A stretch of 64,000 nucleotides of DNA, from positions 62,001-126,000 of the forward strand of contig NZ_VIVL01000008.1 in assembly GCF_007828835.1 (NCBI RefSeq), read 5' to 3'. The notes under the pieces were generated by a model that worked only from the letters and a program-made list of their open reading frames with translations, was not told the DNA's origin and searched no databases. This stretch comes from Variovorax beijingensis (GTDB lineage Bacteria > Pseudomonadota > Gammaproteobacteria > Burkholderiales > Burkholderiaceae_C). The translations under genes and the position numbers were made by a program. Every line of letters begins with the position of its first letter. Position 1 is the first letter of the stretch. Of the stretch, positions 15,636 through 24,971 are shown one piece after another.

Positions 15636-17687
15636 TCAGCCTATGCGACGGCGGTACCTTTGGGCGAAATCCACATACCAGTCGATGCTCCCAGGCTCGG
15701 CGAGCGCATCTCGGCTCACGACCTTCTCGAGCGCGTGGCCCAGCAGCAGCTTCTTGACGGGCAACTCCAGCTTCTTGCCAGTGATGGTCTTCGGGATCGC
15801 GCTCACCTGGACGATTTCGTTGGGGACGTGGCGTGCCGACAGACCCGTGCGCAAGGCCTGCCGGATGCGCTGCGCCAGCGGCTCGTCCAACTCGATGCCG
15901 GGCCGTAACTGGATGAACAGCGCCATGTACGAATCGCGCCCGAGGTACTCCAGGTCCACGACCAGGCTGTCCAGCACTTCGGTGATGCCTTGCACGACAC
16001 GGTACAGCTCGGATGTTCCCATGCGCACGCCTTGGCGGTTGATGGTGGCGTCTGAACGGCCGTAGATCACGCCTGCCGTGGCTTCCGGCCGTGGCGCCAG
16101 TCGCAACCAGTCGCCATGCCGCCAGACGTTGCGGCCCCGGCTGTCCTTGAAGGTCTCGAAGTAGCTCTCCAGGTACCGCCGATTTCCCTCGTCTCCCCAG
16201 AAGTACAACGGCATCGAAGGCAAGGGCCTCGTGCACACCAGTTCCCCCACCTCGTCCAGCACGGGCTGGCCGGCCTCGTTCCACGCCTGCACGCAGGCGC
16301 CCAAGGTGCGGCATTGCATCTCGCCTGTGTACACCGGCAGGGAGGGGAGCCCCACTAGGAAACCGCCCGCGATGTCCGTTCCGCCGGAAACGATGTTGAG
16401 CCAGAGATCTTGTTTGACGGCGCTGTACAGCCAATCACAAGCCTCGGGTGACAACGGAGAGCCGGTGGACGACACCGTGTGCAACTGCCGCAGGTCCGCG
16501 ATCTCGCGCGGCACGATGCCGGCCTTCAGGCAGGCGTGGTGGATCGCAGCGCCGGCGCCGAAGACGTGAATGCCCAGCCGTCCCGCCAGCTTCCACAGGT
16601 GGCCCCAGTCCGGCTCGGCACCGGCGCCGGTCACGGCGCCGTCGTACAGCACGAGGGTGGCGCCCCCCAGCAGCCCCATGACGTGCGCGTTCCACACCAT
16701 CCACGACGTGTTGGCGGCCCAGAAGACGCGCTCGCCCGGGTGCAGGTCGCCATGCAGGACCATGTTCACCATGCCGTTCGCGAGCACGCCACCGTGGCCG
16801 TGGACGATCGCCTTGGGCAGCCCCGTCGTTCCCGACGAGTAAAGAATCCACAGCGGGTGATCTGCCGGGAGCGCCGCCGGCTGCCAGGCTGTCACGCATG
16901 CGATGGCCTCCTGCCAGCGCACCGTCGTGCGGCCCGTGGCCTGCCCGGGCGGATGCGCAGCCGCGTCAAGATGCGGAATCCAGAGGATGCCGGTGACCGT
17001 CGGCAGCTCGCGCAGGATCTCGTCCAGTGCGCCGCGGCGGTCGAACGGCTTGCCGCCGAAGCGATAGCCATCTACTGCGACCAGCACCTTGGGCTCGATC
17101 TGGCGAAACCGGTCGCCCACGCTGACCGGCCCCATGTCCGGCGCGCACAGGGACCACACCGCGCCCAAGCTGGCGGCGGCCAGGAACGCAACGACCGCCT
17201 GGGGGATGTTGGGGAGGTAGCCGGCCACTCGGTCACCTTGCTGCACACCCAGGTCACGCAGGGCCTGGGCCACTGATGCCACCTGGCGCTTGAGCTCGTC
17301 CCAGCTCACAGCGCCGGTGCCCGAGGCTTCGCTTTCAAATACGATCGCGGGCGAGGCCAGGTGCGCGTGGCGGAACACCTGGTCGACCAGGTTGAGTTGG
17401 GCGCCTTCGAACCAGCGGGCGCCCGGCATGTCGTCGCTGGACAGGATGCGCTCATACGGCGTTCGCAACGGAAGCTCGAAGAAGGCCAGGACGGCGCTCC
17501 AGAAGCCCTCCAGATCGGTCACTGACCATTGCCACAGCGCCTCATAGTCCTCGAAGCGAAGACCGCGTTCGCGATCCAGCCAGGCCTCGAAGAGCGTGAT
17601 CAGGGCCCGTGCCTTGCGGTCCGGCGCAGGCGTCCACAGGGGTGCATCGAGCGCCGTGTGAGAGGTGATTTCTGGATGTGTGGTCAT
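15636..17687 (-). CDS. Acetoacetyl-CoA synthetase-like acyl-CoA ligase
   Basis: ANL-superfamily adenylate-forming ligase of 683 aa, closest in layout to acetoacetate-CoA ligases (usual length about 650). An N-terminal lid region FEDYEALWQWSVTDLEGFW comes first. The AMP/Pi loop ILYSSGTTGLPKAIVHG is at about residues 281-297. The catalytic Lys is in KTITGKKLELPVKKLL near the C-terminus. ATG 17687 overlaps the stop of the dimethylformamidase-like gene, so it is translated as the last gene of a four-gene operon. The context suggests it activates an acid released upstream in the pathway, and its substrate could differ from acetoacetate. Confidence 0.85.
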   Translation of the reverse strand: MTTHPEITSHTALDAPLWTPAPDRKARALITLFEAWLDRERGLRFEDYEALWQWSVTDLEGFWSAVLAFFELPLRTPYERILSSDDMPGARWFEGAQLNLVDQVFRHAHLASPAIVFESEASGTGAVSWDELKRQVASVAQALRDLGVQQGDRVAGYLPNIPQAVVAFLAAASLGAVWSLCAPDMGPVSVGDRFRQIEPKVLVAVDGYRFGGKPFDRRGALDEILRELPTVTGILWIPHLDAAAHPPGQATGRTTVRWQEAIACVTAWQPAALPADHPLWILYSSGTTGLPKAIVHGHGGVLANGMVNMVLHGDLHPGERVFWAANTSWMVWNAHVMGLLGGATLVLYDGAVTGAGAEPDWGHLWKLAGRLGIHVFGAGAAIHHACLKAGIVPREIADLRQLHTVSSTGSPLSPEACDWLYSAVKQDLWLNIVSGGTDIAGGFLVGLPSLPVYTGEMQCRTLGACVQAWNEAGQPVLDEVGELVCTRPLPSMPLYFWGDEGNRRYLESYFETFKDSRGRNVWRHGDWLRLAPRPEATAGVIYGRSDATINRQGVRMGTSELYRVVQGITEVLDSLVVDLEYLGRDSYMALFIQLRPGIELDEPLAQRIRQALRTGLSARHVPNEIVQVSAIPKTITGKKLELPVKKLLLGHALEKVVSRDALAEPGSIDWYVDFAQRYRRRIG

Positions 17688-20002
17688 CGCGGTGCCGTTT
17701 TGCTGGTGGGCGCTTGCATGAGATTCCTGGGGGCCACGCCGAAACGATGCAGCACGTTGCCAAGCAGTTGTCCGAAAAGCGGGTCGTTGCCGATCACCCA
17801 GGCCGCGCCGACGGCGCCTGCATGAAACACGCGCCCGCCTTGCGGCCGCTCCCAATAGATCATTTCGGCCGAAAGCCCGTCGAGCGATTCGGTGGGCCTC
17901 GAGTAGTAGTCGAGGTAGGCGTCCAGCTTGCCCGGGACGCGCCGGATGCCCTTGGCGATGACCTCGATGCCCTCCTGTGCGACGGGAAGAGAAGCACCCG
18001 GGGGGCAGCACTTCGTCATCTTCGCGAGGGTCGAAAGGGTCAGGTCCCACTCGTGTCCGATGGCGCGCGGCAGCCCGCCGCCGGGCGCGTGGCCGAAGGT
18101 CTCGCCCTTGCCGAGGCCCAGAGGATGTGGCTCGTTGAAGAGCGCGTGCGCAGGCAGCTCGACGTGGTAGACGCCGAAGTCATCGCCGTCGGCGAAGGCC
18201 CAGCCGGCAGTTTCGAGGCCGATGATCTCGCCGGCCGGCCGGCCCGATGCCTTGAGCCGTCCGCCGCGTGCCCAGTCCTGGCTGTGGTACTGCTCGCCGA
18301 ACGCACCGGCCGGTGGGCCGACGGGCGGCTTCGTGTCGTCGTGATCGGGTCCATTGACCTTGCGCTGCTCCATGACGGTGAAGTCTTCGTCGTAGCTCAC
18401 GCGCAGGTACATGGTGTTGCCCGACAGCACGACAGCGCTGCCGCCGCGCTTTAGGAAATCGTCGAGCCCTTCCACGCCGGGCAGCGACCAGTATTCGCTG
18501 TGGCCGTTGATGACTACGGTCTTGTAGCGAGCGAGCAGCGACGGGTCGCGATGCAAGTCGATGTCGCCGATCACGTCGTAGTCGTAGCCTTGTTGGTCGA
18601 GCCACACGTGCAGGTGCCGTTCGAGCCGGGTCCATTGGCTGAAGCCGCTCTCGGCCGGGTCATAGAGTGCATTGGGGCTGGCATTGGGCCAGGGCACGCG
18701 CAGGCCGACCTGATAGCAGGGCTGGCCGTGGCGGTGATAGACGTAGCTGCTGTAGGCCGGCGCTTCGGGGTGGCTGTTCTCCAGGCCTTCCGAACGGCGC
18801 GGCCATACCGGGTCGTCGACCACGTTCTTCGCGAAGGGCGTGGTGGCGTAGGCGAGCCAACTGTTGACGGCGCACAGGACGAGGATGGGCGCTGGTGCCA
18901 CGTGCGCGGGCTTGCGCACGATGAAGGTGATGTCGTAGTCCGCCGTGCGGCCTTCGATATCGAAGCGCGCGCGGCCGACGTAGACGCCAGATCGGGCGTC
19001 GTCGGGAATGCGGAATTCGTGCACCGCGTCCCAGCGGCAGTCGTACAGGTCGTCGCCGGCGAAACGCAGGCCGTGCCCGCGCGTCGGATCGTGCAGCGGG
19101 TCATAAAGCGACTCGTCTTCTTCGAATTGGCCGACCTTTCCGGGCTCGAAGGCCGGGCCGACGATCATCCAGGTCGCATGGTTGACAATTCGGCCGGTGC
19201 GTTGGTGCCCGCTGGCGTCGGCCACTTGCGCGTCGCGTTCTTCCCGAAGGGGCCAGCAGGCGAGCACCGAACGGCCCGTCGCGATCTGCAATCCGCGTTG
19301 TTCGTGGCGGGCGGTGATCTCGCTGCCCGTCAGCGCCCGGTCGTACAACGCAGGCATGACAAGGTCGGCTTCGAGGAACAGGTCGACCAGGCCATCGACA
19401 GCGCTTGCGCCGAGCCGCAGCGGCGCGGCTGCGGGCTCGACGGCCTGCGGTGCGGGCCACTGCGCCACGCAACCCCCATCGATCCACAGCGTTGCGAGCT
19501 CGCCGTCCCACGTGGCGGCAATGTGCTGCCAACGACGCGCAGCAAGCCGGCCGTGCGATGGCGCGGCGTTGTCTCCCAGATGAAACGACAGTGCGCCGCC
19601 CGGTTCGATGAAGAGCGCAAAGCCGCGGTAAGCGGGGTCGTCGTGCTGGCTGACGATGGTCTGCCTGACATCAACCGTCCAGGGCTTGATCCAGCATTCG
19701 AAGCTCAATCCGCGCAGTGGAAGACCGGCGGGTAAGCCGCGTTCCACATGCACGTAGGAGCCGGGGTGGATCGGCTGAACACGCACTGGATGCGGCGCGA
19801 ATGCTTCGAGTGCCACGTCGTCGCTGCGTCCTTCGACGTCGCTGCCCAGCCGGCAGACCGCGAATTCGTAGGGCACGTCGCTGCTGACGTGGAAGCGGAC
19901 GAGTTCACCCGCCGCCACGGTCTTGGCATCGGCGTAGCCATGGAGGCCGGGCAGTTGCAGCGGTTTGTGCGGTGGGATCGGGTGCGAGGCGTTCGCAGTC
20001 AT
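17684..20002 (-). CDS. N,N-dimethylformamidase-like large subunit
   Basis: Protein of 772 aa matching the N,N-dimethylformamidase beta/large-subunit family (about 760 aa in Paracoccus DmfA2). An N-terminal beta domain (about 20-90) is followed by a LamG/concanavalin-like domain (about 95-240, WIKPWTVDVRQTIVSQHDD to YDRALTGSEI). The catalytic half follows, with SWLAYATTPFA near 385 and VINGHSEYWS near 500. The latter Glu and nearby Tyr residues are candidates for the mononuclear iron ligands known in the family. No DmfA1-like small subunit was seen nearby. Overlaps of 4 bp link it to the Bug gene and the CoA ligase. The amide substrate is unknown. Confidence 0.82.
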   Translation of the reverse strand: MTANASHPIPPHKPLQLPGLHGYADAKTVAAGELVRFHVSSDVPYEFAVCRLGSDVEGRSDDVALEAFAPHPVRVQPIHPGSYVHVERGLPAGLPLRGLSFECWIKPWTVDVRQTIVSQHDDPAYRGFALFIEPGGALSFHLGDNAAPSHGRLAARRWQHIAATWDGELATLWIDGGCVAQWPAPQAVEPAAAPLRLGASAVDGLVDLFLEADLVMPALYDRALTGSEITARHEQRGLQIATGRSVLACWPLREERDAQVADASGHQRTGRIVNHATWMIVGPAFEPGKVGQFEEDESLYDPLHDPTRGHGLRFAGDDLYDCRWDAVHEFRIPDDARSGVYVGRARFDIEGRTADYDITFIVRKPAHVAPAPILVLCAVNSWLAYATTPFAKNVVDDPVWPRRSEGLENSHPEAPAYSSYVYHRHGQPCYQVGLRVPWPNASPNALYDPAESGFSQWTRLERHLHVWLDQQGYDYDVIGDIDLHRDPSLLARYKTVVINGHSEYWSLPGVEGLDDFLKRGGSAVVLSGNTMYLRVSYDEDFTVMEQRKVNGPDHDDTKPPVGPPAGAFGEQYHSQDWARGGRLKASGRPAGEIIGLETAGWAFADGDDFGVYHVELPAHALFNEPHPLGLGKGETFGHAPGGGLPRAIGHEWDLTLSTLAKMTKCCPPGASLPVAQEGIEVIAKGIRRVPGKLDAYLDYYSRPTESLDGLSAEMIYWERPQGGRVFHAGAVGAAWVIGNDPLFGQLLGNVLHRFGVAPRNLMQAPTSKTAPR

Positions 20003-20976
20003 TCCGATGTGAATCCCGAGGCCTTCACCACCGGTCCCCAGCGCTTGATGTCGTCGGCGATGAGGGCCGAGAGTTCTTCTGGCGTGCTCGGATTCGGGTC
20101 GCTGCTGAGCTTGAGTAGCCGTTCCTGCACGTCCTTGTTGGCCAGTGCCTTGCCGAGTGCCGCATTCAGTTGGTCGACGATGGGCCGCGGCGTGCCCGCC
20201 GGCACGAAGAGGCCGGTCCATTCCAGGTTGTCGAAGTGCGGCTGGCCGAGTTCCTTGAGCGTCGGCACGTCGGGCAGCAATGCGGCACGCCGGGTGCCGT
20301 TGACCGCCAGCACCTTGAGCTTGCCTGACTGCTGGTGAGCGACGAGATCGGCAATGGGCATGATGCCGGCCGAGATCTGGTTGCCGAGCAGGTCCTGCAC
20401 CAGCGGCGCGGCGCCTCGGTACGGCGCGGCGACGAGGCCAGCCTTGGCGTCGCTCCCGAGCCGGTAGCCCATGAACTGCGAGACGCTGCCCGGTGCGGGC
20501 ACGCCGTAGTTCGCCTTCTTCGGGTCCTTGGTGGCGATGTCGAGCCACTGCTTCACATCCTTGGCCTGCAGCTCCGCAGGCACCGCGATGCCTTCGTAGA
20601 AGCTCACGATGCGGCCGATGGGCTTGAAGTCCTTGACGGGGTCGTAGCGCACCGACTTCGTGGTGAGCGGCAGCATGACCATCATGTGCATGTTGGCCAG
20701 CAGCACGGTGAGCCCGTCCGCCGGCGCCGTGCGAACGTAGTCAGCCGCGATCGCGCCGCCTGCACCGGTGCGGTTGTCGACGACGACAACCGTGCCGAGT
20801 TCGGCGGCCAGCTTGTCGGCAAGCGTGCGCGCCTGCACGTCGGCCGAGCCGCCGGCCGGGTAGCCGACGATGAGCTTCAGCGGGCCGTGCGCGGTGTTGA
20901 TCTGTGCGGTGGCCGCGGCTGCGAAGGCCAGCGCGGTGCAGGCGAGCGTGACCTTCAGGGTGAACGGGAGCTTCAT
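19999..20976 (-). CDS. Bug-type tripartite tricarboxylate receptor protein
   Basis: Periplasmic substrate-binding protein of 325 aa of the Bug/TctC family. A signal peptide (MKLPFTLKVTLACTALAFAAAATAQ) is followed by the family motifs LIVGYPAGGSADVQAR, VVVDNRTGAGGAIAADYV and APADGLTVLL. ATG 20976 begins the signal peptide. It lies 46 bp after the aminotransferase and overlaps the dimethylformamidase-like gene by four bases (ATGA). It probably delivers the operon's carboxylate or amide substrate. No TctAB membrane genes are in the window, so the transporter partner is elsewhere. Confidence 0.9.
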   Translation of the reverse strand: MKLPFTLKVTLACTALAFAAAATAQINTAHGPLKLIVGYPAGGSADVQARTLADKLAAELGTVVVVDNRTGAGGAIAADYVRTAPADGLTVLLANMHMMVMLPLTTKSVRYDPVKDFKPIGRIVSFYEGIAVPAELQAKDVKQWLDIATKDPKKANYGVPAPGSVSQFMGYRLGSDAKAGLVAAPYRGAAPLVQDLLGNQISAGIMPIADLVAHQQSGKLKVLAVNGTRRAALLPDVPTLKELGQPHFDNLEWTGLFVPAGTPRPIVDQLNAALGKALANKDVQERLLKLSSDPNPSTPEELSALIADDIKRWGPVVKASGFTSE

Positions 20977-21022
20977 CGGAGGCTTTCCTGGGTGGGTTGC
21001 GAAATCGGTGCGGTCACCGGGC

Positions 21023-22432
21023 TCAGTGCGCGAGGCCCTTGCGCGCGATCTCATCGGCGAGATCGGCCAGCGACTTTTCGAGCAGGTCGGCCAACTCGTC
21101 GATCTCCGTTTCGGTGATCGTGAGCGGGGGCGTGATCATCTGGAAATCGCCGAAGGCGCCGAGGTTGGCCCGGCGGTTGTAGAGCGCGATGCCATGCTTC
21201 AACCCGTGCTCGGTCAACCGCGCGGGTGCGTTGAAAGCGACCGGCAACTGGCTGCGCTTTGCCTTGTCCGAGACGATCTCGATGGCGGTGAGCAGGCCTT
21301 TGCCGCGCACGTCGCCGACGATCGGAGAGCGCGAGGCGATGTCGCGCAGGCGTGCCATCAGCAGTTCCCCCCTGTCGCGTGCGCAGGTCACGAGGTCTTG
21401 CCGCACGACCTCGTCGACCACGGCGCGCGCCACTGCACACGACAGCGGATTCGTGAAGTAGGTGTGGCCGTGCACGAAGCCGCCGGCCCCCGCGATCGCA
21501 TCGACCATCCGGTTCGGTGCGAGCAGGCAACCGAGCGGTGTGTAGCCGGCGGCCAGGCCCTTGGCGAGCGTCACGAGGTCGGGGCGTGCGCCCTCCCAGT
21601 GGTGAGCGGCAAGGAAGGCGCCGGTGCGGCCGGCGCCGCTCATGATTTCGTCGAAGATCACCAGCACGCCGTAGCGATCGCAGATCTCGCGCACGCGCCG
21701 AAAGTAGGCGGCCGAGGACACCACCGCACCGGTCGAGAGGCCACCGATAGGTTCCAGGATGAACGCCAGCACTGTGTCCGGGCCTTCGCGCAGGATGGTT
21801 TGTTCGAGCGCATCGGCGCACGCCTGTTCGAGCGACTCCACCGTGTGGCCATCGGGGATGCGGTACGACAAGGGCGCCGGCACTTTGGGCATGGCACGAA
21901 CCATCGGGCCATACAAGTTGAGCGTGTTGGCATCGCCCGTGACCGCGAGCGCACCGAGCGTCGAGCCGTGGTAGCTGGGGTCGCGCGAGATCACCTTCGC
22001 GCGGCTGCCCTGGCCGGTCACGACCGCGTACTGGCGCGCCAGCTTGATCGCCGCCTCGTTGGCCTCAGATCCGCCCGAGACGAAGAATGCGCGATCGAAG
22101 CTGTCGCCTGCGAGTGCGCAGACGCTGTCGGCCAGCGCGATGTTGTGCTCGCTCTCGAAAAAGCGCGGGTACGCGAAGGTCACCTTCGACGCCTGTTCGG
22201 TCATCGCGGCCAGCACGCGCGGATTGCCGTGGCCGATGTTCGCGACGACGGCGCCGGCCGTTGCGTCGAGATAGCGCTTGCCGTTCGCGTCCCACAGAAA
22301 GACGCCTTCGCCGCGGGCGACGCGCGGCGGACGGGCCGACCCTTTGGGCGCGTAGAAGCCGAGGACGGAGCCGCCTTTGGGCTCGTCGCCGATCCGGGCG
22401 ATGCCGGCCGTGGGGGAGTTCGAAGTGTTCAT
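21023..22432 (-). CDS. Class III aminotransferase, first gene of DMFase-like operon
   Basis: PLP-dependent omega/class III aminotransferase, 469 aa. It shows FFVSGGSEANEAAIKLAR (PLP phosphate loop), SRDPSYHGSTLGALAVTG, VIFDEIMSGAGRTG (catalytic Asp) and LVTLAKGLAAGYTPLG, whose Lys should bind PLP. ATG 22432 matches the family start and leaves 71 bp to the divergent LysR gene. It leads a four-gene operon with a Bug receptor, an amidase and a CoA ligase. A plausible order is uptake, amide hydrolysis, amine transfer and CoA activation, but the substrate is not deducible. Confidence 0.88.
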   Translation of the reverse strand: MNTSNSPTAGIARIGDEPKGGSVLGFYAPKGSARPPRVARGEGVFLWDANGKRYLDATAGAVVANIGHGNPRVLAAMTEQASKVTFAYPRFFESEHNIALADSVCALAGDSFDRAFFVSGGSEANEAAIKLARQYAVVTGQGSRAKVISRDPSYHGSTLGALAVTGDANTLNLYGPMVRAMPKVPAPLSYRIPDGHTVESLEQACADALEQTILREGPDTVLAFILEPIGGLSTGAVVSSAAYFRRVREICDRYGVLVIFDEIMSGAGRTGAFLAAHHWEGARPDLVTLAKGLAAGYTPLGCLLAPNRMVDAIAGAGGFVHGHTYFTNPLSCAVARAVVDEVVRQDLVTCARDRGELLMARLRDIASRSPIVGDVRGKGLLTAIEIVSDKAKRSQLPVAFNAPARLTEHGLKHGIALYNRRANLGAFGDFQMITPPLTITETEIDELADLLEKSLADLADEIARKGLAH

Positions 22433-22487
22433 GGCCCGACGATACGAACCGCTGTCACTTTCCGCTAGACGCATGGAGCGATGAAGT

Positions 22488-22501
22488 GCTATACGTATAG
22501 C
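22488..22501. promoter_or_regulatory. 14-bp palindrome in the aminotransferase-LysR intergenic region
   Basis: GCTATACGTATAGC is a perfect palindrome three bases before the LysR start codon, in the 71-bp divergent gap. It is the only strong symmetric AT-containing site there. It could be the autoregulatory operator of the LysR protein and may overlap a -10 element (TATACG). Confidence 0.55.
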
Positions 22502-22503
22502 GC

Positions 22504-23421
22504 ATGAAGCACGTACATGACCGACTCGATCTGCTCGACACTTTTCAGAAGATCGGCGAGAGCGGATCGCTCAGCAAGGCGGCCCGTTTGCTGGGCATGA
22601 CGCAGCCCACGGTCAGCCGGCGACTGCTCGAGTTGGAGCGGCTGCTCGGCTGCAAGCTGGCGCTGCGCACGACCGCGAGCTTTTCGCTCACCGATGAAGG
22701 GCGATCGCTGCTCGTCGAGGCCCGCGACCTCGGCGATCGCTGGTCAGGCCTGTCGCAACGCCTGAAGGGCGGGCAGAGCCGGCCAGAAGGCACGCTGCGC
22801 GTGATCGGGCCTTCGGGGTACGGGACGGGCTTCCTGACTGACGCGGTGACTGACCTGCGCGCGGCGCATCCCGCGTTGCGTGTCGAACTCACGCTGACAG
22901 ATCGGTTGCTCGACCTGACGGCGTGGGGCGCGGATTGCTGGGTCTGCGTGGGCGAGGTGCGTGACCCTGGGTTGGTGAGCCGCAAGCTCGGCACGATGGA
23001 GCGCGTGCTGATCGCCACGCCCGAACTGCTCAAGAAGCTGGAGCCCGTCAGCATCGCGCGCCTTTCGCAGTTGCCCTGCGTGGGGCTCGTACCGTACGTG
23101 ACCGGCAACGTGCGCATGCTGGACCGGGCGGGCCGCTCCCGCATGGTCATGCTCGACACGCCGGTCCAGACCGACAGCCTGTTGTCGAGCTACCGCGCGA
23201 TCCTCAACGGAGCGGGCATCGGCGCAGCGGCTCCCTGGATGTGCCAGGAAGACCTCAACACGGGCCGGGTGCAGCGGGTGCTGGCGAACTGGTGGCTTGA
23301 GCCGATCGCCATTCACGTCGCGCTGCCTCCGGGCATCTACAGGCCCGCGCGCGTGACCGCATTCATCGAGGCCCTCAAGGCAAGGATGTCTGCCCTTTCC
23401 GGATTCAAGCCATCGCACTAA
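22504..23421 (+). CDS. LysR-family regulator, divergent from DMFase-like operon
   Basis: LysR-type regulator of 305 aa. The N-terminal winged HTH (about 10-65) reads LDTFQKIGESGSLSKAARLLGMTQPTVSRRLLELERLLGCKL, followed by a linker helix and a periplasmic-binding-like effector domain. It is divergent from the aminotransferase gene with a 71-bp shared promoter region that contains a perfect palindrome, so it very likely controls that operon. ATG 22504 lies directly after the palindrome with no clear Shine-Dalgarno, so a leaderless or weakly translated message is possible. Confidence 0.87.
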   Translation: MKHVHDRLDLLDTFQKIGESGSLSKAARLLGMTQPTVSRRLLELERLLGCKLALRTTASFSLTDEGRSLLVEARDLGDRWSGLSQRLKGGQSRPEGTLRVIGPSGYGTGFLTDAVTDLRAAHPALRVELTLTDRLLDLTAWGADCWVCVGEVRDPGLVSRKLGTMERVLIATPELLKKLEPVSIARLSQLPCVGLVPYVTGNVRMLDRAGRSRMVMLDTPVQTDSLLSSYRAILNGAGIGAAAPWMCQEDLNTGRVQRVLANWWLEPIAIHVALPPGIYRPARVTAFIEALKARMSALSGFKPSH

Positions 23422-23505
23422 GAAAAGCAAACCACCAAGACGTACCCAATGCCCTTGCAATCCGGCGGACGGGATCGGACCATCATTCGCCGCCAACAGG
23501 AAAGT

Positions 23506-23964
23506 CTATTTATCACCAATGACCGCGATTGCAGACACCTCAATCATCATTCCCACGAAAGGCAGACTGTGTACCGTGATAGACGTACTTGCAGGGAAGT
23601 TGCCTTCGGGCCAGAACTCGTGGCGGATCGGAATGAGCGGCTCCAGCAGCCTGGGGTCGGTCAGATAGACAGTAATGTTGACGACATCTTTCATGCTGCC
23701 GCCGGCGCGTTTGACCGCTGCGTCGATGGCTCGGAAGATCACGCGGGCCTGGCCTTCGAAGTCGCCGGCCATCGATTTTCCTTGTTCGTCCCTTATACCG
23801 ACTTGACCCGATATCCAGAGCGTCTTTCCGCCTTGCGTCGCCACCGCGGTGGAATACCCACGGGGCTGCCCAGCTTCCGATTTGAGGTACTCGCGGGCAT
23901 TCGCAGTCATTGTCAAAAAAAGCGAACTGCATACTGTGGCGAGCAGTGCATGGCGAAATTTCAT
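23506..23964 (-). CDS. Exported RidA-family (YjgF) protein
   Basis: RidA/YjgF/UK114-family protein of 152 aa with an N-terminal signal peptide (MKFRHALLATVCSSLFLTMTANA). It is therefore a periplasmic variant rather than the usual cytosolic enamine/imine deaminase. The fold signature is present (STAVATQGGKTLWISGQVG, then NITVYLTD and IEVSAIAVIG). The arginine that binds carboxylates in active RidA is not obvious at the usual C-terminal position. ATG 23964 has AGGAG five bases upstream. A GTG two codons earlier is less likely. It is convergent with the LysR gene and lies downstream of a GlcG-like gene. Confidence 0.8.
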   Translation of the reverse strand: MKFRHALLATVCSSLFLTMTANAREYLKSEAGQPRGYSTAVATQGGKTLWISGQVGIRDEQGKSMAGDFEGQARVIFRAIDAAVKRAGGSMKDVVNITVYLTDPRLLEPLIPIRHEFWPEGNFPASTSITVHSLPFVGMMIEVSAIAVIGDK

Positions 23965-24042
23965 ATCCACTCCTAAGTTGACGAGCCGGTTTCAATAGGG
24001 CATGCAGGTACATGCGCACTTGTTGGCGATGTCGGCAAGGCC

Positions 24043-24558
24043 TCATCGCCCCATCGCTGCCACGCCACCAGTCGCCACGACCGAGTCCTGATCTGGAGAG
24101 CCGCCTGAGGCGCCGATCGCTCCGACGATCATGCCCGCTTGCATCAGCGGAATGCCGCCTTCAACTGCGTTCGCATGGGGCAGGGTAAGAATGCGCAGGC
24201 CGGCGTTGCCAGCTGCCAGCGCATCCTGAAACGCTTTGGTCGGACGACGGTACATCGCGGCCGACACCGCCTTGTTCTGGGCGACCAGAATGCTGGCGTT
24301 CTGAGTGTTGTCCATCTTCTCGAATGCCACGAGGTTGCCCCCGGTATCCACCACTGCCACCGCCATGGGAACGTTGATTCGGCGAGCCTCGGCAAGCGCA
24401 GCACCGATAGCGTGGCGGGCCTGCTCGAGATTGATGTTGTTTCCGTACTGCGGGACTGAGACCGCGGCGGGCGCGGGCGCCTGCGCGATGGCCGGTACGT
24501 TTCCCCCGTATACGGCAAGCGCAGCGATGAGGGATGCGATATTGCGGACAGTAACCAT
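24043..24558 (-). CDS. Exported GlcG/HbpS-family protein
   Basis: Protein of 171 aa of the GlcG/HbpS (DUF336) family with a signal peptide (residues 1-26, ending AIAQ). The core reads LEQARHAIGAALAEARRINVPMAVAVVDTGGNLVAFEKMDN, then SAAMYRRPTKAFQ and GIPLMQAGMIVGAIGASG. Members bind heme or small corrinoids or act as accessory proteins in catabolic clusters. No enzymatic residue can be assigned. ATG 24558 starts the signal peptide. It lies upstream of the exported RidA gene in the same direction and likely shares its transcript. Confidence 0.8.
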   Translation of the reverse strand: MVTVRNIASLIAALAVYGGNVPAIAQAPAPAAVSVPQYGNNINLEQARHAIGAALAEARRINVPMAVAVVDTGGNLVAFEKMDNTQNASILVAQNKAVSAAMYRRPTKAFQDALAAGNAGLRILTLPHANAVEGGIPLMQAGMIVGAIGASGGSPDQDSVVATGGVAAMGR

Positions 24559-24951
24559 GGTGAATTGCTCCGGGTATAGAAGAAGCGCGCGCACGCATGC
24601 GCACCGCAGGGTGGTACCCGCTTCCCTCTGTTGATATGAGTTGTCCAGTTGCGAACTGCTGTCGAAATATCTTCGACGTTCAGATTTCGCACACGAAATC
24701 GACCGCATGAATAGGGATCATGTGCAGGTCCCTAGAGCGTCGGCGCTGCAGACTCCAACTCTGTCCTGAGCTTCTGCGCGATGCTCTTCATGAGCCGATG
24801 CAGTCTAGGAGACTAGGCAAGCCCACCAGTTCGAGGCTGGCGATCGCCAATTGAATGAGGTTGTCTGATCGAGGCTCCGCATATTCGACTTCGGCGTGAG
24901 AGATGAACTGCACTCTATAAATTCATCGATCGTGTGCAAAGAGAAATTTCT

Positions 24952-24966
24952 GGAAATCACATTTCC
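24952..24966. promoter_or_regulatory. Operator-like element before the LysR pseudogene
   Basis: GGAAATCACATTTCC differs at two positions from GGAAATATCATTTCC in the element before the intradiol dioxygenase (31346-31373). It ends five bases before the ATG of the LysR pseudogene, the same close position seen at the intact LysR gene (26301-26328). Confidence 0.5.
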
Positions 24967-24971
24967 TTGAG

